The notes under the pieces: generated by a model
What the model was told of the DNA's origin: nothing
Seen by the model: the letters and a program-made list of their open reading frames with translations, nothing else
Databases searched by the model: none
Origin: Hofstenia miamia
Taxonomy: Eukaryota > Xenacoelomorpha > Acoela
Direction: 5' to 3'
DNA length: 64,000 nt
Assembly (NCBI GenBank): GCA_004352715.1
Contig: SCFE01000107.1
Span: 754,452-818,451, forward strand
In this document: one piece after another, positions 24,701 through 35,117 of the stretch
Layout of the letters: each line of letters opens with the position of its first letter
Position numbering within the stretch: the stretch's first letter is position 1
Made by a program: the position numbers and the translations under genes

Positions 24701-25795
24701 ATTACAGTAGCATTATGATTCCATGCTATTTGTTGACACTGTTCTGTCTATATCTAATTCTAAATTCGATTCAATATAATGCAATGTAATTTATTCTATT
24801 ACTCCAATAACTATTAGAGTGTTATATTTGGAACCATTTTCTCTTAATTTATTACCACGTTGCAACGCGACAAGAAGACGCATTTTTTAACTCCGAGAGA
24901 CAAGAAAAGCCTTGGATGCAGAAATTTTATTACAAATCATTAGAAATGTATCTGTTTCCACCTTCATTCAGTAATAGATGCGCCCCTTGTGCAACAATAC
25001 AGAAGGTTGAACGTTATGGCAACAATTTCATCTAATACTCCTTGTTGCCAGCAACTCATTCTGGCATAATATACAATTCTGTACCATATCAGTGTGAAAC
25101 TATTTCCATTGCCTTTTTGACAATCGGCCAAAAATTCTTAGTCAGTGAGGATCACAGCTAACTATTTTTTAAATATTGATATCCGACATTCACATTGTCG
25201 TCTATTGTGATATATGTGCACGCGCACTTACTTGCCAGCGTACTCGCCAACTTGGAAAATCTGTATGTACTCAATTATATACTGAACTAACATACTATAT
25301 ATGGATTTTACTGCAATCCATCCAAAAGCGTATTGAAGCCTTATTTATTCCCTGGCCGGTCAGTTTTTTTGGATGTGGTTTAATAATGTTTTGAAAAAAT
25401 GAATTTAAGATTACTCACTTAAACTCATTTTATCTCTTTGACTTCGCAGTAATGTTGAACTGCTAAAAATAAAAGCAAATTTTTGGAATCGAATTGGATT
25501 TACTCGTACATTATTACCGGTAATAACCATCCTATCTTGAATAAATGCATTGCACTCTTTGTTAGTACCCTCTACTTAATTAATACTGCATTTGAGCAAA
25601 TGGATTTTATTGTATATTTAGGTGTACGAACGAAGCAATTTCCATGTGGCAGCTGGAATTTTGGCACTCTATTCTGTCACCCTTACAATCATTGGGACAT
25701 TGACTATGTATAAACTAAAATTCATAAATTTCGTTGACTGTGCGTACGTTACTCCCAAAAAGACTTCAGAGCAATTTGCTCTCAGACGAACTTAA
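10469..25795 (+). CDS. SLC18B1-like MFS transporter (vesicular polyamine transporter type), 5' incomplete
   Basis: Five exons join in phase (10,469-10,798; 12,636-12,923; 13,296-13,549; 14,601-14,836; 25,622-25,795) and end in TAA, giving about 427 residues of a multi-pass membrane protein. By eye it follows the human SLC18B1 order: first helices, LRVIQGFG (RV/QG helix-4 region), YPNREGTISAVAEM with VSGPSIA (the GPxxGG-type helix-5 motif), a second half with WMTDKG (cytoplasmic loop, partial motif A), SLGPVAFGGEVYERSNFHVA matching the last helices, and a C-terminal tail of about 25 residues. The known family member exports polyamines into vesicles by proton antiport; substrate here is inferred. 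The motif-A loop between helices 2 and 3 of the N half is not recognisable. The initiator exon was not found. The remaining alternative is another member of the SLC18 family. Confidence 0.85.
10799..12635. other. Intron of the SLC18B1-like gene
   Basis: AT-rich intron bounded by GTAATT and GCTAGTTTAG. It contains the pogo-like MITE at 11,200-11,648; nothing else is recognisable. Confidence 0.7.
11200..11648. mobile_element. pogo/Tigger-like MITE with TA target duplication
   Basis: Left end CAGTCAAACCTCGGTTTTCG and right end CGATAACCGAGGTTTGACTG are inverted repeats, flanked by TA at 11,198-11,199 and 11,649-11,650. Length is 449 bp with no transposase ORF. The terminus resembles the pogo/Tigger end seen in many animals. 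It sits in an intron of the transporter gene. Confidence 0.85.
12636..12923 (+). CDS. SLC18B1-like exon, helices 4-6 and central loop
   Basis: The acceptor at TTTAG (12,635) restores the frame from the previous exon as ...QGFG-FALSWVSG. Donor is GTAATT after CA. Carries YPNREGTISAVAEM and GVVSGPSIA, then a charged central loop (NGDQEEKEIVVDQ). Confidence 0.8.
13296..13549 (+). CDS. SLC18B1-like exon, helices 7-9
   Basis: The acceptor ACATTTTTAG gives LYQLIHILLNWRVLG across the junction. Contains VGFCETLLTVHF, FSYITMVPVCAWMTDKG and ends in LLTFAL; donor is GTTAGT. Phase agrees with both neighbours. Confidence 0.75.
14601..14836 (+). CDS. SLC18B1-like exon, helices 9-11
   Basis: The acceptor TTGGTTTAG gives FALFLMYIPHPLSF across the junction. 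Ends SLGPVAFGGE on a complete codon before donor GTATTT. Only 15 bases separate its end from the duplicated block that begins at 14,852. Confidence 0.8.
14852..16346. repeat. Duplicated intronic block, copy 1 (likely alternative haplotype)
   Basis: 1,495 bp that recur nearly identically at 16,348-17,669, separated by a single N at 16,347. Copy 1 has about 173 bp more, mainly a segment at about 15,643-15,820. Adjacent placement with a one-base N join, and an end exactly where copy 2 resumes, fits two haplotypes concatenated by the assembler. Confidence 0.85.
16348..17669. repeat. Duplicated intronic block, copy 2
   Basis: Near-identical to 14,852-16,346 with scattered substitutions (for example tatataagtcg versus ttataagtcg), a shorter CACACCGTCAA segment and a deletion of about 170 bp. 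After TCTTGGGGA at 17,669 unique intron sequence resumes. Confidence 0.85.
17670..19289. other. Intron sequence, includes an unassigned ORF pair
   Basis: AT-rich intron DNA. Two overlapping plus-strand ORFs at 18,653-18,901 and 18,879-19,082 are the only coding-like signal. Their products (SATVPKRYAHF and CMKAADNAASLVAFDALSLL segments) match no family I know, and they lie in different frames, which fits a decayed element. Confidence 0.3.
19293..19516. mobile_element. PIF/Harbinger-type MITE, long hairpin
   Basis: 224 bp that fold into one hairpin: each arm is about 105 bp with roughly 90 percent identity by eye (GGCCACGGTTAGAC at the left; the right end is the complement of GGCCAAGGTTAGAC). 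Flanked by TAA on both sides (19,290-19,292 and 19,517-19,519), the 3-bp target duplication of PIF/Harbinger elements, which also begin GGCC/GGGC. No coding capacity. The same end occurs at 42,099. Confidence 0.85.
20271..23300 (-). pseudogene. Non-LTR retrotransposon (CR1/Jockey-like), ORF1-EN-RT, inactivated
   Basis: Reading leftward: an ORF1-like piece (23,251-22,885, ALSDEEYKIEKIILKKRWDL), the end of an AP-endonuclease domain (22,355-22,089, SQLDIAYVTDDNL then GNADHK), and reverse transcriptase from 21,471 (NPNKSGDSKVPAWILHDC, then LFVDFS). A GIP-stop-GGPLNGPLF block (about 20,780-20,740) matches the conserved GVPQGS box but has a TAG at 20,773-20,771 in place of Gln. The catalytic box reads KYSDDTKI (about 20,700-20,670), and the C-terminal part contains KYLGLHFDDHLKWDEHV (20,555-20,271). 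Frameshifts, stops and a (TA)n/N insertion between EN and RT show it is dead. It lies antisense within the transporter's last intron. Confidence 0.85.
21574..21765. repeat. (TA)n microsatellite with gap, inside the LINE
   Basis: (TA)n at 21,574-21,603, N at 21,604-21,725, (TA)n at about 21,736-21,765. It separates the endonuclease and reverse transcriptase parts of the LINE. Confidence 0.9.
23634..23926. repeat. (GAGCC)n satellite with central gap
   Basis: GCCGAGCCGAGCCGA precedes the N run at 23,653-23,904 and AAGCCGAGCCGAGCCGAGCC follows it. Period is five bases. The true array length is unknown because the gap is bounded by the repeat. Confidence 0.9.
24183..24605. mobile_element. piggyBac-type MITE with TTAA target sites
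   Basis: TTAA stands on both sides (24,179-24,182 and 24,606-24,609). The left end reads GCCTTTCAAGTCTGAACC; the right end, reversed, reads CCCTTTCGAGTCGAACGG, so the ends are imperfect inverted repeats of the piggyBac CCCTT type. Each end also carries an internal palindrome (GGGTAACTATGTACCC and GGGAACTATAGTTCCC). No transposase; 423 bp. Confidence 0.65.
25622..25795 (+). CDS. SLC18B1-like last exon (helix 12 and C-terminal tail)
   Basis: Acceptor TATATTTAG, then VYERSNFHVAAGILALYSVT, a helix, a basic tail ending FALRRT and TAA at 25,793-25,795. The start matches the position and pattern of the LYEKxGFxWA segment that follows GPxxGG in SLC18B1. The phase matches the 14,836 donor, so the exon joins directly across a 10.8 kb intron. 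Confidence 0.8.
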   Translation: MYERSNFHVAAGILALYSVTLTIIGTLTMYKLKFINFVDCAYVTPKKTSEQFALRRT

Positions 25796-27650
25796 CACTC
25801 AATTAGTATTAGTGGTGCTAATTAATAAGTTAATTAAATTTTGTTCAGTCTTCAAAAATTGTGTTTGTTGAGTAATTCAAAGACGTTGTCATTCTATAAT
25901 GTTATTTATTTTAATATGGGCACCATGGTTCTAGGCTTATTGTGCTTTGTGAGACTCGCAATACATAACGACAACTCTTCATTAGTACTAACTTAGATTT
26001 CTATGCTTAGTTTATAAACAGGAATTTTTAAATCAATCCTTATAATTTTTAATAGGCACCTGTAAGTCAAGAAATCTCGAATCAAATCTAGTATGTGTAA
26101 AATTTGAAAATAGATGCGTCGGCACGTTGATAAATTGCAATTTTTATTGTTTGAGTAATTTGAGTCTAAAATTCGATTACACCCACAAACGCCTAGTGTA
26201 TTAATGTATAATTTGGTTTGACACATAGTATTTTCCAAACATAATCGGGAAATAGAAATTATCCTCGAAACATCTTATTTTTCTCAATTTTGATATTGAT
26301 GAAAATCAGTTATTCTCATTTCAAATATGAACTAGCTGTTTCGATTTCAAAAATGTCTTCTATCCCCTAAATCTTCAATAGCATCATCACTTAAGACTTT
26401 GTACAAGTATCCTTCGTAACGCACGCCTTGCTACTCCACGAAATCGAAATTCACAATGACTATTTGTTCTTGTACTTATACATTTGTTACATTTTCAGTT
26501 ATTAACAATAAAATGTAAGTTTGTTTAATGCAATTGAAAGTTATTTATAAATTTAGTAGTAAATAATGATATTGCACTGATTAAGTTAAATTTAGTAGTA
26601 AATAATGATATTGCACTGATTAAGTTTGTAATAATTTCCTAGAATTATATTCAAGTCCTTTAGTAACGCACATAATATATATATATATATATATATAATC
26701 AAATTAATACAGATACCTATTCATTACATTTTTAGTCTTTACTGCGCATTCAGCATTTTTTAGTTATTCATGCAGATAATAAAACTTCCACAGATATGTA
26801 GCAGTGCCTATTTTTCTAGTAAGCAGAATTCGCTTTGCACCGCGCGAGTTCTCTTGAAGCGCATCTCTCGCGCTGTACAAAGGATACCTCTATTCAGCTT
26901 TTGTTCAGAGTAAAACATTTTAGCGTACGCACTTAGAAATTTGTGCACAACATATCTTTACAATCATTTATGAGGTAATCATTTTGCGAAATGTATGTCT
27001 ACCAGCACTACAAATTATAACATTAAGTGTTTTAAAACAATAAAATAGAGCAGTATGACTCAAATAGAACTAATTTGGCAAGAAACGTGTGTAATTTTAG
27101 TCAGTTCTGTAATAATACACGATGTAAATTATTTACCTTTGGGACACCAAGTAATGAATTATAACGTTCACAGCAATGTTGAAGTTGCGCACATTTACAA
27201 TTTTTATTGCAAAAAAATGTGCACAGTATTCCAAGTTGATGCGTTACTTTAAAGTATTTTCGAATGGGTGCTCCGAATTTCACTTCTTATTCATCATTTG
27301 AATTTTAAAAAATTTCTTTGTGTCCTAATTCGCTCCACAATATGTTTTATATAAAATTTTACTTGCAACGTCAGTTTCTGTCGCTGATGACAATTTAAAA
27401 AATGGTTTGATTTATTGTTGAAATTTCAATTGAAATTTAATATATTTGATAAAGTTATTTAACTATTTTAAATTTATAAAAAAAATCGAAAAAATTCGTC
27501 ATTTTCCATATATAGCGTCATGGCGATTAAATCAATTTAAATTTTATTTGAAAAATGTTTTAGAACCTCATTCCTGGCTTCTGCTTTTGCTCTTGTTATC
27601 TCTTTTGTGCAGTTATGATGATAAATTACAAGACCCGCCAAGTGTGTTAT
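25796..27650. other. Intergenic, between the two genes
   Basis: 3' flank of the transporter; no canonical AATAAA is seen in the first 100 bases. Contains a 39-bp tandem duplication (26,549-26,626), (TA)n at 26,674-26,697 and a small CpG-richer block at 26,825-26,890 (CACCGCGCGAG, CTCTCGCGCTG). No exon recognised. Confidence 0.4.
26549..26626. repeat. 39-bp tandem duplication
   Basis: Two adjacent identical 39-bp units beginning AAATTTAGTAGT (26,549-26,587 and 26,588-26,626). It could be real slippage or an assembly join. Confidence 0.9.
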
Positions 27651-27654
27651 CCAG

Positions 27655-28735
27655 TAAAGTAGTAGGCCGGGGACGCAAGGCGACGGCGTCCCCTCACTTT
27701 TTTGAAAGATGGAATGCTTCTCACTTTTTTTCTTTAATCCTTGAACAAGTTGTTAGGTTTCTTTAAACTAATTTCTGTTACTTTTCATGAAATGTTACAG
27801 CAATGCATAGCAACAACTTAGAAATATTGTAATAATTTTGATGTACGATTGCTAGCGAGCTCGTTCAGGATCGTGTGGCATAATTATGAATTCTTGTGCT
27901 TGCTTTTTGAAAAGGCTTCTAATGGCAGAAACAGGACATTTCAAGACCGATCCTCACTTCTAGGAATACTCAAACGTATATGATCTTCGAAATTTCTTGA
28001 TGATCTAGCAGTTATATACGATACATTAAATGAGATATCACTTTTGCTGCAGGAATATTGAAACTCTTCTATGTACGCAGTGTTCCAGTTTTAGAACCAA
28101 TTCAGAGAAACCCGGCGCAAAGTTTGAGAGCCAAAGTAAGCTACCGAAAACTTTTTCTGTGGCATAAGTCTTTCGAAAAATGTGAAGATAGTTACTGTCA
28201 ATGAGCTTTTTTCGACATCTCTTGAAAAAAACATGAAAGCCAGATTGTTCACAACTAAGTAGTTAAATGTCTGTAGTATTTCTGGTGCAACGCCCAATGC
28301 ATGCTAACAACAGTATTATGAAGACATATTTAGGAAGTTTGGAGTCCTGTTAGAAACAACATGGAATTCTTACGTCTCATGTCTCTTTTGAAATGCACTC
28401 ATGTTGTTCAAACAAGCACAGCAGAGAGTGAAAGAGGCTTTAGCTAAAATTATTAGTGACATGTGTGCTTTCTTCATGTGTCGCATTCTCACACATCATC
28501 GCTATTATGCATTGCACTACACTGTCCTCTGCTGCAGTTCTGAATCTGAACCAGATATATGAAAACGTTGCTGCGCGACATCGATCTGCAACAGACACTC
28601 AAACGCGAATGACTATTTCAAATAGGAACACCAAAGCCGATGCACTATGACAATTTCTTTAATATGTAATATCGTTAAGAATAGTTTCAGGCGTCCCCTC
28701 ACCTTTCTATTTAGGGCTTATACACCCCTGGTGTT
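27655..28735 (+). pseudogene. Degenerate hAT-family element (fragment)
   Basis: At 28,409-28,447 the plus strand reads QTSTAESERGFS followed by a stop. This is the signature start of the hAT C-terminal dimerisation domain (STAxxERxFS). Downstream 28,530-28,650 continues with ENVAARHRSATDT, resembling the C-terminal HRSATDxR end of the same proteins. The 13-bp word GGCGTCCCCTCAC occurs in direct orientation at 27,685-27,697 and 28,690-28,702. Most of the transposase is unreadable. Confidence 0.5.
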
Positions 28736-28991
28736 ATTGCTGTACAACTTGAAAAGTATAATCGTGTTTCGCATTTACCGATGCAGTTGATAGATACTTC
28801 TTAAACCTGAATATTTTGTGAAATCGTTCATTTAGCAATTCTCATATATGGTTATTAATCAAAATCCGAATCCAATGCCTTCTTCAAACAAATTTCCCTT
28901 CGCAACATGAAACTTCCCATATTTATCTCTTTTGAAACTTATCTCATTGCTAATAATTTACATAATAATGATTTACTTTTTCTTTCTTATA

Positions 28992-29317
28992 CAGGGTGAG
29001 TCAGAATAGTTGACCCGAAATTAATACCCAAAATAAAAGTCATCACAAGTTAGATATATTTTTATAAACTCGGGAAAAAATTTCAGGAATGTAAATGTCA
29101 CTTGCATTTCACATTTCGAAGTGCTCCCCATTAACATCTATGGCTTTCTGAACGCGAACACGGAAATTATTCATACTTCTCCGAATCATATCTTGAGGTA
29201 TTTGCTGCAGCTCTTCTGCGATCCTGTGGCCTAAGGCATGGACACTGGGATAGAAAAAACCTGCAGTTGGATAGAGCTGTTGGCGTAAGTAGGCCCACAA
29301 CCACTAACCGCAGGGTG
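28992..29317 (-). pseudogene. Mariner-like transposase C-terminal fragment
   Basis: A terminal motif CAGGGTGAGTCAGAATAG preceded by TA (28,990-28,991) starts the element. The minus strand 29,300-29,109 encodes WAYLRQQLYPT and a tail ending HFEM*, the C-terminal end of the mariner-like transposases whose catalytic region ends in W(G/A)YLKxxVY. The remainder is lost in the N gap at 29,318-29,593, so the other end is not visible. Confidence 0.65.
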
Positions 29318-29605
29318 NNNNNNNNNNNNNNNNNNNNNNNNNNNNNNNNNNNNNNNNNNNNNNNNNNNNNNNNNNNNNNNNNNNNNNNNNNNNNNNNNNN
29401 NNNNNNNNNNNNNNNNNNNNNNNNNNNNNNNNNNNNNNNNNNNNNNNNNNNNNNNNNNNNNNNNNNNNNNNNNNNNNNNNNNNNNNNNNNNNNNNNNNNN
29501 NNNNNNNNNNNNNNNNNNNNNNNNNNNNNNNNNNNNNNNNNNNNNNNNNNNNNNNNNNNNNNNNNNNNNNNNNNNNNNNNNNNNNNNNNNNNNTATATAT
29601 ATATT
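29318..29605. other. Assembly gap followed by (TA)n
   Basis: 276 N (29,318-29,593) and a short TA run. It cuts a mariner copy. Confidence 0.95.
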
Positions 29606-30104
29606 TATCCGATGCAAAGAGAATATACTTTTTAATGTCAATCATACTTGTTGACCCTTATTGGATTAAACAGATCGATAAAGATATTTATTCAATTACC
29701 AACAACAATTAGAATATAAATAATTAAGCTTTTGCCCTTTTGTCATAGTTATTGACCCTAACGGCTCTACTGCTACTTTCTGTGTGTGGTATTCCTTACA
29801 AAATCCTTCATGATTAGGGAACTTGTTTGCAGATAATTGACCTTACATTTCAAGAATTCCAATGGGCAAGCAAGAGTAATCGAGTCCAAATTTTATTGAT
29901 TCAAAATATCCTATAAATAATCAACCCATTACTTCCGGAATTTTTCTTAGATATATTTTCATATTTCATTTGTGCCTAATTCTAGTGTATTAATATTATT
30001 ATCCAATAATGCAGTCTTTTTGAAAGCCATAATTTATGCTCTCCCTGTGACCAGGATAATAGCATTCTTATTAAGGTTGCTAATGTGTGCAAAATGCAAA
30101 TTAT

Positions 30105-30800
30105 TTATTCCCACTTAATATAGTAAATATCAGTATACATGGTATGTTTTGAAGGACTGTGGATGTAGAGCAATATTGCATTTTTCACATCGACATTTAG
30201 AGCGCCTCTTGCATACACAGCAAACACCATTAACAATAGTACTCTCAATAGGCAAATGGTTTTTATTATCATAACAAGCTGCTGTTGCTGCACGTTTTTT
30301 AATGGCACACCATTTACTTTTAATAGTTCCGAGGAAATGTTGCGGGGAAAATTAAGATATGAAATTTTTTTGTTCATAATTATTGAAATGTTTAAGGCTT
30401 GATAATATTTCCAAGAATTAATAGTTAATGCACTAACAACATATGAGAATAATGGCCACCACCATTTCTTTGATCGGATAGAGATCTTATACAAATTGAA
30501 ACTTTCATTACCCCACCCATCCAGACATTGCAGTGTTTTATGTAATTTGGAACAGACATGTTAATTCGTTTTCTATCTCTAACATCATGTCTTTCTACAA
30601 AAGAATTACTTTGAAACTTAAAATAATTATTAACAACAGTTAATGGTTTTCTATCTTTCCAACAAACTACTTGTATTTTATTAGAAATACATACTTCAGA
30701 TTTTCCTCGATTTACAGAAGAAAGTGATTTCTTATTTGACAAATTTGCATTCTTGGGTATAAATGACAATCACGCCATGCAACTGGAGCACACGTTTGTA
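30105..30800 (-). pseudogene. piggyBac transposase, C-terminal half, frameshifted
   Basis: On the minus strand 30,769-30,425 reads VVCWKDRKPLTVVNNYF (the W-x-D-x-K segment) and MSVPNYIKHCNVWMGGV (P-x-x-I-x-x-YN-x-x-MGGVD consensus, with D lost). A frame change leads into SKKWWWPLFSYVVSALTINSW (KWW-PxF-D-A-NAW region). A further frame change reveals a Cys-rich end, VCCVCKRRSKCRCEKCNIAL, which is the C-terminal zinc-binding domain of piggyBac proteins. At least two frameshifts; the N-terminal half is absent. Confidence 0.8.
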
Positions 30801-32046
30801 TCATTAAAAAATATTGTTGCTCCTACTAGTAGCAAGCAAATATTCATTTAAATATTTTTTGAAAATACTGCAATTAATTTAGTAGTTCACTGCAAACTAA
30901 AGCAGAATTCCTTAGGCTGATCTTAATTTTGGATATGCTTTGAATTCTGCATACACTTATATATTAGGGAAGTTTTTTTCAGCCGAAAGTCTTTCCTCTT
31001 GATTTTTCGAAAAGTTGGTACACATTGATGCATTTACGAATAATTGAAGTTGTTTCAGCGGGATACATTCGCAAAATACACCTGCAATGAAATCTCGCTT
31101 GCAATGAAATGTGCCAAATTACGAATAAATAATAGTTTAAAATAATAGTTTAAATATTGGTAAACAATTCAATAACTTCCATTACATAAAAACACTTTCC
31201 ATAGAAATATAGCTTAGCATATTCTATGTGTTATCAAGTCAAGACAAATACATTTTCAGGGTGAATTGAACCATTTTCATCGCTTAATTCTTAGCACTTA
31301 GCATTTTTTAAACAAACTTGTTGCAAGGCCTAGGTAGAGTTCGTCTAGTCCAAACATAATTTAACACATGGATTTAGACTTTAAAAACATATATGTTGTC
31401 TTGCAAAATAGGTCTTTTAAAAAAAATCAGTTTCAAACTCTATTATGTAAATGAAAAAAAATTATTCCAGCATGGTTGAAACAAGAAAATCACTGTTTAT
31501 TGCTGAAGGAAGGGTACTTGTTTGATAGGTGAATACTTGTAGTTCGCACAAGCTTTTACGTTTTATATAGCTGAGAACAACCGAATTAAATTTCACATAT
31601 ATGTGTTTCAATCATTCAGTATAGAAATTATTGCGCTTTTGTGCCTATGAAGCAGAAACCAAAATCTTCGAAACATTTTAATCATTCAAAGACCATCGGA
31701 TGCAAATTTTCGATTCATTTCAATACTGAACACAAACATTAGGAATTAACATATTCCTAAAAATTAAATCACTGTCAGCGATGTTCCACCCAAAGACTGT
31801 GTTTCTTATTATTCGGGAATCTTTAGAAATTCATAGTCAAAATATTTCTTTTACAATTACATATCAAAATGTCTATTTAATTGCTGCATCCATTGTTAAA
31901 AAAGGTTAGTGGTAATCTTTATGATTGCAAATTAATTTTTAGACAACCACGTGCCAAACGCCATCAAGACTTGCCAGTCATCCAAAAGTAAAATCAATTG
32001 ATCCACAAAAGAAGTTTAGAAGAATTCTTTCTACACCGTCACGCGT
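30801..32046. other. Intergenic AT-rich sequence
   Basis: Nothing recognisable; short ORFs only. Confidence 0.4.
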
Positions 32047-32116
32047 TATATATATATATATATATATATACATAATTATATATATATTTTTATATATATT
32101 CATATATATATATATA
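32047..32116. repeat. (TA)n-rich tract
   Basis: Interrupted TA repeat immediately before the Tc1 element; the final TA is that element's target site. Confidence 0.9.
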
Positions 32117-33876
32117 CAGTCTGTGACAATTTATTAGGACCACTTCAATTATATGAGCTTTTATTCAGTAGCATTTTAAATGGAAATGTGCCTAAACTTG
32201 TATTCAAACCACCTATAGTATACAAGGTCAACTACACATGGGCACAAGATTACATTATTATCTTGAATTGTGAATGCTACAACAACATTTAATAATTATA
32301 ATGATGTGACAAAATATTAGGACCAACAACACACATTGTTGTTTTCTTTACCGCGGGAAAATGTAAACTATTAAATAGTAAACTCACGAGTTGAAGTCAA
32401 GTATAAACACACATTTGCGCGGGAAAGTGCATATATCAGATTTCACAACAAGTTGTCATCAATATTAGTAGCTATGGGAAAGAGAAAAGACTTAACTCTA
32501 CTGGAACTTGGAGAAATTCGAGCTTTACCTGTGCAGAATTTATCTCAACGACGCATTGCTACTATCTGCAAAGTCAGCAAGACAACTGTAGTTCGGGTGC
32601 AGCAACAAATGTCACAAAATCAATTGCCCTATCATAATAGAAGCAGATGCGGCCGGAAACAAAAAACTTCTGACAAAGACAATCGAGCATTAATCAAAAT
32701 GCTGCGTGCTGAACCTTTGATGACCAGTGCTCAGCTTGCTATAGAGCTGTCAGCTGTGGGAACAACTGTTTCTTCACGCACAATAACCAGACGTCTTCAT
32801 GATTTGGTTTGTCACTCAGTCCAGTCATTCCTCGTAAAACTTTCAAGTTGACCCCACAAATGATGCGCAAGAGATTGGCTTTTGCCCAACAGCATATTAA
32901 TTGGTCTATGGAGGATTGGAGACGAGTTGCATTCAGTGATGAATCAACCTTCCAATGCCAGAAATNNNNNNNNNNNNNNNNNNNNNNNNNNNNNNNNNNN
33001 NNNNNNNNNNNNNNNNNNNNNNNNNNNNNNNNNNNNNNNNNNNNNNNNNNNNNNNNNNNNNNNNNNNNNNNNNNNNNNNNNNNNNNNNNNNNNNNNNNNN
33101 NNNNNNNNNNNNNNNNNNNNNNNNNNNNNNNNNNNNNNNNNNNNNNNNNNNNNNNNNNNNNNNNNNNNNNNNNNNNNNNNNNNNNNNNNNNNNNNNNNNN
33201 NNNNNNNNNNNNNNNNNNNNNNNNNNNNNNNNNNNNNNNNNNNNNNNNNNNNNNNNNNNNNNNNNNNNNNNNNNNNNNNNNNNNNNNNNNNNNNNNNNNN
33301 NNNNNNNNNNNNNNNNNNNNNNNNNNNNNNNNNNNNNNNNNNNNNNNNNNNNNNNNNNNNNNNNNNNNNNNNNNNNNNNNNNNNNNNNNNNNNNNNNNNN
33401 NNNNNNNNNNNNNNNNNNNNNNNNNNNNNNNNNNNNNNNNNNNNNNNNNNNNNNNNNNNNNNNNNNNNNNNNNNNNNNNNNNNNNNNNNNNNNNNNNNNN
33501 NNNNNNNNNNNNNNNNNNNNNNNNNNNNNNNNNNNNNNNNNNNNNNNNNNNNNNNNNNNNNNNNNNNNNNNNNNNNNNNNNNNNNNNNNNNNNNNNNNNN
33601 NNNNTGCTTTCATTTTTAGATTAAATTTTGATATTTGTGTTATTAATAAATCATTTGATATTGTTACTGGTCCTAATATTTTGTCACAACACAATTTTAA
33701 TTTAGTATTACTACAGCATTCAAAAATCAATAAAGTAATATAATTTTACCCACTTGTGTACTTCACTTTGTGTACTATATGTGGTTGGTATTCAAGTTTA
33801 AACACATTTCTGTATAACATGCTACTGATTGAAAACTAAAAAAATTGTAGTGGTCCTAGTAAATTGTCACAGACTG
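32117..33876 (+). mobile_element. Tc1-like DNA transposon, inserted in (TA)n
   Basis: Terminal inverted repeats begin CAGTCTGTGACAATTTA and end with its complement (TAAATTGTCACAGACTG), about 28 bp, flanked by TA at 32,115-32,116 and 33,877-33,878. Length is 1,760 bp including a 639-base N gap (32,966-33,604). The strand is that of the transposase. The element stands in a microsatellite made of its own target dinucleotide. Confidence 0.9.
32453..32965 (+). pseudogene. Tc1 transposase, 5' half, frameshifted and cut by gap
   Basis: Encodes an N-terminal helix-turn-helix pair (GKRKDLTLLELGEIRAL, LSQRRIATICKVSKTTVVR) and a second DNA-binding half with a basic linker (NRSRCGRKQKTSDKDNRAL). Near 32,805 the frame slips. 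The next frame continues PRKTFKLTPQMMRKRLAFA and reaches WRRVAFSDESTF, where D is the first catalytic residue of the DDE triad. The gap at 32,966 removes the rest. The start may be the internal Met at GKRKD rather than the first Met. Confidence 0.85.
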
Positions 33877-33913
33877 TATACATATATATATATATATATA
33901 TATACATATATAT

Positions 33914-35117
33914 ACAGGATGTGTCAAAAGTCCTTGGCGCAAGAATCTATGAAAAAATATCATTTATCATATGTGTTATTATTATGTATTATAAATTAAT
34001 AATAATTATGAATTTACATCACAAATAATAGCATACATCAAGAGAATCAAATGATTATCACTACAGTTCAAATTATTCGAAGAGAGCACCATCGGCTGCC
34101 ATGCACGCAACAAGTCGTTTCGAGATGTCTTTCATAGCTCGGTGATAGACATTGATTGGGATTTGATGAAGTTCCTCTTCGATTTTCTGCTTCAATGTAG
34201 TTCTGTTTTCGAACACATCTCCAGGTAGATTGTAGACTTGTTTGCGAAAATAAGCCCAAAACCAATAGTCGCAAGCACTAAGGTCATGGCTTCTTACTGT
34301 CCATTCAATAGCACCACGTCTTCCTATCCACCCGGGCTGCTTTAGAAAAATGAGAAGAAGCAGCATGATGTTGATAAATCCACTTGTTGTTTCTTGTGAA
34401 CTGTGCTACAATCTTTTACTAGAGTACATTGACGTAGTGGTTACTGTCGATCGTGCTCTCGGAAATATCAAATTCAGCTAACCTACCATAGCCTATGCAG
34501 AGCTTGTCAGATTTTCCCAATCGGCTTGTTAAAGCGAAAACACATTCGTCCGAAAACTTCAGTTTTCGCAGAAACGAGGGTCACCATTCAGTCGTCCGCG
34601 GATAATTTCTCAAAAACTCAATCCTGTTGTCACAATACTTTTCGTGAGGAAACTGACAGTAGTTCGCCATATAATTGTGGTAACGTTCAGATTTTAAAAT
34701 TCTAGCCACAGATTTGAAAGAAATGTCAATTTCGCTTGCGATTTCCCTGGTAGATGTTGAGGGATCTTCAGCCACTGCTTCAAGCACATTTTCTTTATTC
34801 TCTTCAGTGGTAGCTGACCTCGGTCTTCCTGCTCTTGAACGAGAACATGTTACACTTCCTGTTTCAATAAACCTACTCTTCCAAAATCGAACAGTGTTGA
34901 TATTTGGAGCTTCTTTGTTGTACTTGTGAAAAACAAACTTCTAGCCTCTGCGCATTTGTTATAGGCAACTGTACACGATAACAAATAAACTCGTACTTCA
35001 ATGCTCAAGCTTTTTGTAATAACGAACTCAGTAAGAAGATGAATCAAGTCAAGATTCGTTTATGCAATCAATACAAGTCATAGAAAGTCTAGCGCCAATT
35101 ACTTTTGACACACCCTA
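33914..35117 (-). mobile_element. Mariner-like element, degenerate, in (TA)n
   Basis: Ends ACAGGATGTGTCAAAAGTCC and, reversed, ATAGGGTGTGTCAAAAGTAA are imperfect inverted repeats continuing to TTGGCGC. (TA)n lies on both sides. The minus strand encodes parts of one transposase in order: LSIEVRVYLL (35,000 region, HTH), STSTREIASEIDISFKSVAR (34,750), KFSDECVF (about 34,560, first catalytic D), then RSHDLSACDYWFWAYFRKQV (34,290-34,235, last catalytic D) to 34,073. Frameshifts break it up. Confidence 0.85.
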
